64,000 nt of DNA from an uncultured Muribaculaceae bacterium (GTDB taxonomy: Bacteria; Bacteroidota; Bacteroidia; Bacteroidales; Muribaculaceae), in the NCBI GenBank assembly GCA_910579675.1, contig CAJTUF010000007.1, forward strand, positions 54,984 through 118,983, in the 5' to 3' direction. This document shows positions 60,446 to 64,000 of this stretch, piece by piece (positions within the stretch are counted from its first letter, which is position 1; every line of letters begins with the position of its first letter). The notes below the pieces were generated by a model. It did no database searches and was not told where the DNA came from. It worked only from the letters and a program-made list of their open reading frames with translations. A program made the translations under genes and the position numbers.

Positions 60446-63283
60446 TCAGCATGGGGCGGCTTTGTCGCAGTTGAGCGGGGTGTATTGAGTGGTGCCGGTG
60501 CAGGCGAGCCACTGGTCAAAGTCCATGTGGGTCATGAGCACCTTGCGTGGTTTTCCACCTTGAGCGGGCCCAACCACTCCGGCTCTCTCAAGCTGATCCA
60601 TGATCTTTCCGGCTCTTGGATAGCCTATCTCAAACCGGCGCTGAAGGAGAGTGGTGGAGCCTACGTTTTGGTCGAGTACCTCGCGGGCGGCAGCCTCGAA
60701 AAGAGGGTCTCGGTCGATCGAAACACCAGCGGTGGCACCGTCGGCTCCCTCGGCAGTGGGTGGCACATACTCGGGGAGTTCATAAGCCATTGGATATCCG
60801 GCCTGATGGCCGATGGCATCACATATGGCCTCTACTTCGGGAGTGTCGATGAATGCACATTGCACTCGGTCGATTATGCCGTCGCGCGAGAAGAGCATGT
60901 CGCCTCGTCCGATGAGCTGATTGGCTCCGGGGCGGTCGAGAATGATGCGGCTTTCGAGCTGCTGTGTCACTCGGAATGCGATTCGGCCGGGGAAGTTGGC
61001 GCGGATCACACCCGTGATGATGTTGGCCGATGGTCGCTGGGTAGCGAGAATCACATGGATGCCCACGGCACGCGCTTTCTGGGCAATACGGGCAATTGGA
61101 GTCTCCACTTCTTTGCCCGCTGTCATGATGAGGTCGGCAAACTCGTCGATCACGACCACGATGTAGGGCAGATACCTGTGGCCTTGAGTGGGGTTGAGGC
61201 GCATATTGACAAATTTGTCGTTGTATTCGCGTATAGACCTCACATTGGCTTTTTTGAGGAGCTCATAGCGGTTGTCCATCTCCATGCAGAGCGACAGTAG
61301 TGTGGGCACCACTTTTTCGGTGTTGGTAATGATGGCCTCGTCTTCGCCGGGGAGCTTTGCGAGATAGTGTCGCTCGATCTTGTTGTAGAGCGAAAATTCG
61401 ACCATCTTTGGGTCGATGAGCACGAATTTCACTTCGGCCGGATGCTTCTTGTAGAGGATGGAAGCTATGATGGTGTTTAGACCTACCGACTTACCCATGC
61501 CGGTACTGCCGGCCACGAGGAGGTGGGGCATCTTGGTGAGGTCGGCGATATAAACATCGTTTGATATAGTGGCTCCCATGGCCATAGGAAGCTCAGCGGT
61601 GGATTCCTGATATTTGCGTGAAGCGAGGATGGATCGTATAGACACAATGCGAGGCTTCTTGTTTGGCACCTCGATTCCAATTGTTCCTTTGCCCGGCATA
61701 GGAGCTATGATACGTATGCCGAGAGCCGAGAGTGAAAGTGCGATGTCGTCTTCGAGTGAGCGGATACGGTTGATGCGCACACCTTCGGCGGGTACTATCT
61801 CGTAGAGGGTCACGGTGGGGCCCACGGTGGCCTCGATACGGGCTATGCCTATTCCGAAGTTGGAGAGCACACGGCGGATGTTGTTGATGTTTTCGGCCTG
61901 TTCCTGCTCGTTGCGCTCGGTGACTTCTTCGGGGTGGTCGAAAAGGAGGTCGAGCGATGGTTTGCGAAACATAGAGAGCTCGGCGGTAGGATCGTAGAAG
62001 TCGTGGGTCTGTTCGGCCTCAGAGACGAGTTCAATGGGGGCGGCATCGACGATAGTATCAACTCCTGATGATTCAGCTGCGGCATCTTCGGCAACCACTT
62101 CAGCCTGTTCTTGAATCGCTGTCTGCTGATATTCTATGGGAGGCTGCACGGGCGACGCCATTGGGTGTCGAGGCTCGGGTCGAGACTGGACAATGGGCTC
62201 CTGAGGGAGTTCGGGCTTAGGTTCTGGACTGGGTTCGGGCTCAGCAGTCTCAAGCACTTCGAGAGGGTCGGGCGCTGCGGTTTGGGGCTGTGGCTCCGGC
62301 TGCTCGTTATCAATATCTGATTCTACGGCCACAGGGGCAGCGGCATCAGTGTTTTCGGTCGATCGGGCTGTTTCGCGCGTTTGCTGAGCCATTCGGGCTT
62401 CGCGGGCGCTGCGGCGGGCCTCGGCGGCTTCACGGCGCTTGGCTGCCACTTTGGCTATCGATGCACACATATTGCTGATCTGCCTCAGGAAGATCATGGC
62501 TACAGAGGCCACGAGGATGATGCTTACGCCTATCATGCCCCAAACTCCTGCGGTCTGCTTGAGGAGCATATTGATGTCGTGGCCGTGGCGACCACCCCAG
62601 TAGATTGTGGTGGTCATATTGTAGGTCACCATCCCAACAACTACCGAAATGGCAATCATGGAGAGGAGCGACTTGGCGGTGAGCTTCCAGAAGTTGCGGT
62701 GGGCGAGTCCTACAAGACATAGTCCGAGCACCGAGAAGTAATAGGGTATTATGAGGGCTCCGAGGCCAAGCCCCTGTGAGATGAGAGTTTCAGCGAGCCA
62801 TGCTCCGAGAGGACCTCCGGCATTGACCACATTGGCTGTTGCGTCGATGGCTCCGTCGAGACCTCCTGTGTGGAGGATGCTCTGGTCGGCGCTCCCTGCT
62901 GTGGCGAAGAAGCTGATGAATGCCACTATAAGATAAATGGCTGAAACCAGGCATACAATGCCGGCAAAGATAGCGGGGCGCTTGTCGGCGCGGAGCCGCT
63001 CAAAGAAGCCGGGGCCTGAGCGTGCTTTGCGCGTAGAAGCTGCACGCGAGCCTTCGGGTTTGCGCTGCTGTTGCTGAGGTTGGGACTGAGGCTGGCGCGG
63101 GGGCTGCTGAGTCTTCAGCTCAGCCGGGCGCTGGATAGTGTCGGCGGCTATCGACACGGATGGGGCGGCTGGCGCAGTCTCGGCCATGACGCGTCGACGG
63201 GGCCGACGGGGGAGGGATGGGAGCTCCTCCGGTTCAAAGGAGGTGGGTGCCGATGGGTCGGCGTCGTAATATGAATGGTTCAT
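60446..63283 (-). CDS. ftsK: FtsK/SpoIIIE DNA translocase
   Basis: A 945-residue protein. About four membrane segments lie between residues 95 and 270, followed by a linker rich in Pro, Glu and Ala (about 290-420), the alpha/beta motor domain with Walker A GSTGMGKS and Walker B VVVIDEFADLI, RPSANIITGVIRANFPGRIAF and GRGDMLF, and the C-terminal gamma winged helix (STTLLQRRFEIGYPRAGKIMDQLERAGVVGP) that reads chromosome orientation sequences. It moves DNA at the closing septum. Length and domain order are complete. Confidence 0.96.
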   Translation of the reverse strand: MNHSYYDADPSAPTSFEPEELPSLPRRPRRRVMAETAPAAPSVSIAADTIQRPAELKTQQPPRQPQSQPQQQQRKPEGSRAASTRKARSGPGFFERLRADKRPAIFAGIVCLVSAIYLIVAFISFFATAGSADQSILHTGGLDGAIDATANVVNAGGPLGAWLAETLISQGLGLGALIIPYYFSVLGLCLVGLAHRNFWKLTAKSLLSMIAISVVVGMVTYNMTTTIYWGGRHGHDINMLLKQTAGVWGMIGVSIILVASVAMIFLRQISNMCASIAKVAAKRREAAEARRSAREARMAQQTRETARSTENTDAAAPVAVESDIDNEQPEPQPQTAAPDPLEVLETAEPEPSPEPKPELPQEPIVQSRPEPRHPMASPVQPPIEYQQTAIQEQAEVVAEDAAAESSGVDTIVDAAPIELVSEAEQTHDFYDPTAELSMFRKPSLDLLFDHPEEVTERNEQEQAENINNIRRVLSNFGIGIARIEATVGPTVTLYEIVPAEGVRINRIRSLEDDIALSLSALGIRIIAPMPGKGTIGIEVPNKKPRIVSIRSILASRKYQESTAELPMAMGATISNDVYIADLTKMPHLLVAGSTGMGKSVGLNTIIASILYKKHPAEVKFVLIDPKMVEFSLYNKIERHYLAKLPGEDEAIITNTEKVVPTLLSLCMEMDNRYELLKKANVRSIREYNDKFVNMRLNPTQGHRYLPYIVVVIDEFADLIMTAGKEVETPIARIAQKARAVGIHVILATQRPSANIITGVIRANFPGRIAFRVTQQLESRIILDRPGANQLIGRGDMLFSRDGIIDRVQCAFIDTPEVEAICDAIGHQAGYPMAYELPEYVPPTAEGADGATAGVSIDRDPLFEAAAREVLDQNVGSTTLLQRRFEIGYPRAGKIMDQLERAGVVGPAQGGKPRKVLMTHMDFDQWLACTGTTQYTPLNCDKAAPC

Positions 63284-63317
63284 CAGTTGGTGTCGCGATG
63301 CGTATGTGATAAGATTA

Positions 63318-63325
63318 CAAAGGTA
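63318..63325 (-). promoter_or_regulatory. -7 element of ftsK
   Basis: TACCTTTG on the minus strand, 35 bases before the ftsK start; the -33 region is not clear. Confidence 0.6.
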
Positions 63326-63506
63326 CGAAATTTTGACGGCTGCGAGGCTCCGGAAGGGCTAAATTATCAAAAAAAGAGCACGGCTCTTTCATTTAAAATT
63401 TCTTGGATATATCCTCCACAGCTGTATTTTATAGGCGAATCTCAAAGTATGCAATAGCAGTTGGGAAACCATATAAACATTTGAAAATCAGATAATTTAG
63501 ACTTAA

Positions 63507-63533
63507 AATAATTTGGTCAAGCCGCAAATTATT
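63507..63533. repeat. Inverted repeat upstream of the transposase gene
   Basis: aataatttg (63507-63515) pairs with caaattatt (63525-63533) around a nine-base spacer, 31 bases before the transposase ATG. It may be an operator or part of the IS end; neither is proven. Confidence 0.4.
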
Positions 63534-63564
63534 CGTAACTTAAAGGATTGAAAAATAAACAGTT

Positions 63565-64000
63565 ATGAACAATTACACGCTTGACCAAAAACGTTTTACC
63601 GGTCGCGGCAACGCCGCCGGTACGACTACAAATGTACAAAGAAAATCCCATACCACCATCCCCCGGGGAAGCATTTTGGAAAAACTGGTGGAATTCGCTT
63701 ACTCCATACCCGATTTCCGCAGGACCGACAAAGGCAATATCCGCCATGTACTTGGCGACATCGTCATGTTGATGATATTCGCAAGAATGTCAAAATGCGT
63801 GGGACGCGCGGACATAATCGAATTCGGCAGACACAATCTCGGGAAACTCCGGTCAATGGGATTTCTGCATAATGGCGTGCCCTCGGAGCCTACGTTGTGC
63901 CGGGTCGAGAACGGGATTGACGACATGGGATTTGCGGAACGTATGGCCGAACTCAGCAAGGAGTTCCACGATGAGCTTGTCAAGACCAGCACCTTTCTTG
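63565..64000 (+). mobile_element. ISAs1-family transposase, N-terminal part, running off the window
   Basis: An open frame from the ATG at 63565 to the right edge (145 codons, no stop). The start MNNYTLDQKRFTGRGNAAG is followed by ILEKLVEFAYSIPDFRR then GNIRHVLGDIVMLMIFARMS, and NGVPSEPTLCRVENGIDDMG. The D-x-R-R ... L-x-D-I-V-x-L ... A-D-I-I-E-F-G ... P-S-x-x-T-x-x-R-V pattern is the N-terminal associated domain of ISAs1 (DDE_Tnp_1-assoc) transposases. The catalytic DDE part and the right IS end are outside the window. Confidence 0.75.

Noticed and set aside
1..64000. CRISPR arrays and rRNA genes
   Set aside because: No regularly spaced repeat array and no rRNA-like sequence was seen on either strand.

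Overview
The window looks like a chromosome segment of a gut Bacteroidales bacterium, most likely family Muribaculaceae. The evidence is the SusC/SusD pair at the left edge, the MurF-alanine racemase fusion, tRNA genes without an encoded CCA, a GTPase-degenerate second EF-G, imelysin and di-heme lipoproteins, and many promoters of the Bacteroidetes type (TTTG, 19-23 bases, TAnnTTTG) with few Shine-Dalgarno sites. The family is inferred from protein style, not from a marker gene.

Layout. 1-3.05 kb: the 3' part of a SusC-type receptor and its SusD partner. 3.05-8.75 kb: an AT-richer accessory block with decayed gene fragments, an ATPase plus a small nuclease-like protein (a possible defence pair), and a membrane-anchored winged-helix regulator followed by three phased TGTCAG repeats and an outer-membrane barrel gene. 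8.8-15.4 kb (minus): a NagX-type acyltransferase, MurF-Alr, a GSCFA protein and a PorE-like OmpA lipoprotein. 15.6-18 kb: rpmH, UDP-glucose dehydrogenase and a HAD hydrolase. 18-19.1 kb: a compact three-gene DUF3791/DUF3990/DUF3791 cassette with its own promoter and a structured leader, a likely toxin-antitoxin-type unit. 19.3-23.6 kb: rpsO, a CBM9-like protein, transporters and an OmpA lipoprotein. 23.8-28.4 kb: an EF-G2 paralogue, then a probable noncoding RNA and rpsA. 28.5-39.5 kb: prs, a GH13 enzyme, patatin, VanZ, a retropepsin-like protease, a small barrel protein, DUF6582 and carAB.

39.6-49.5 kb (minus): an NfsA-type nitroreductase, then CcsA with a chorismatase/RidA-like protein. Upstream of these is a five-gene envelope operon: outer-membrane barrel, imelysin, di-heme DUF1111 lipoprotein, porin and mono-heme lipoprotein. 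Together they suggest surface or periplasmic iron handling with c-type heme proteins and a dedicated cytochrome c maturation factor. 49.8-54.2 kb (minus): maf, kdsC, a DUF2520 protein, a nitroreductase, an HU/SPOR protein and a TIGR02757 protein. 54.3-54.8 kb: rpsT between two identical tRNA-Glu genes. 54.9-63.3 kb: recO, a SagB-type nitroreductase, a half-length SDR-like protein, YitT, a barrel protein, trxB, a LolA-like carrier and ftsK. The right edge holds the 5' part of an ISAs1-type transposase.

The most interesting accessory units are the ATPase/nuclease-like pair, the receptor/regulator/repeat module, the DUF3990 cassette, the c-heme/imelysin operon, and the candidate RNA upstream of rpsA. 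No CRISPR array, rRNA or prophage was seen.
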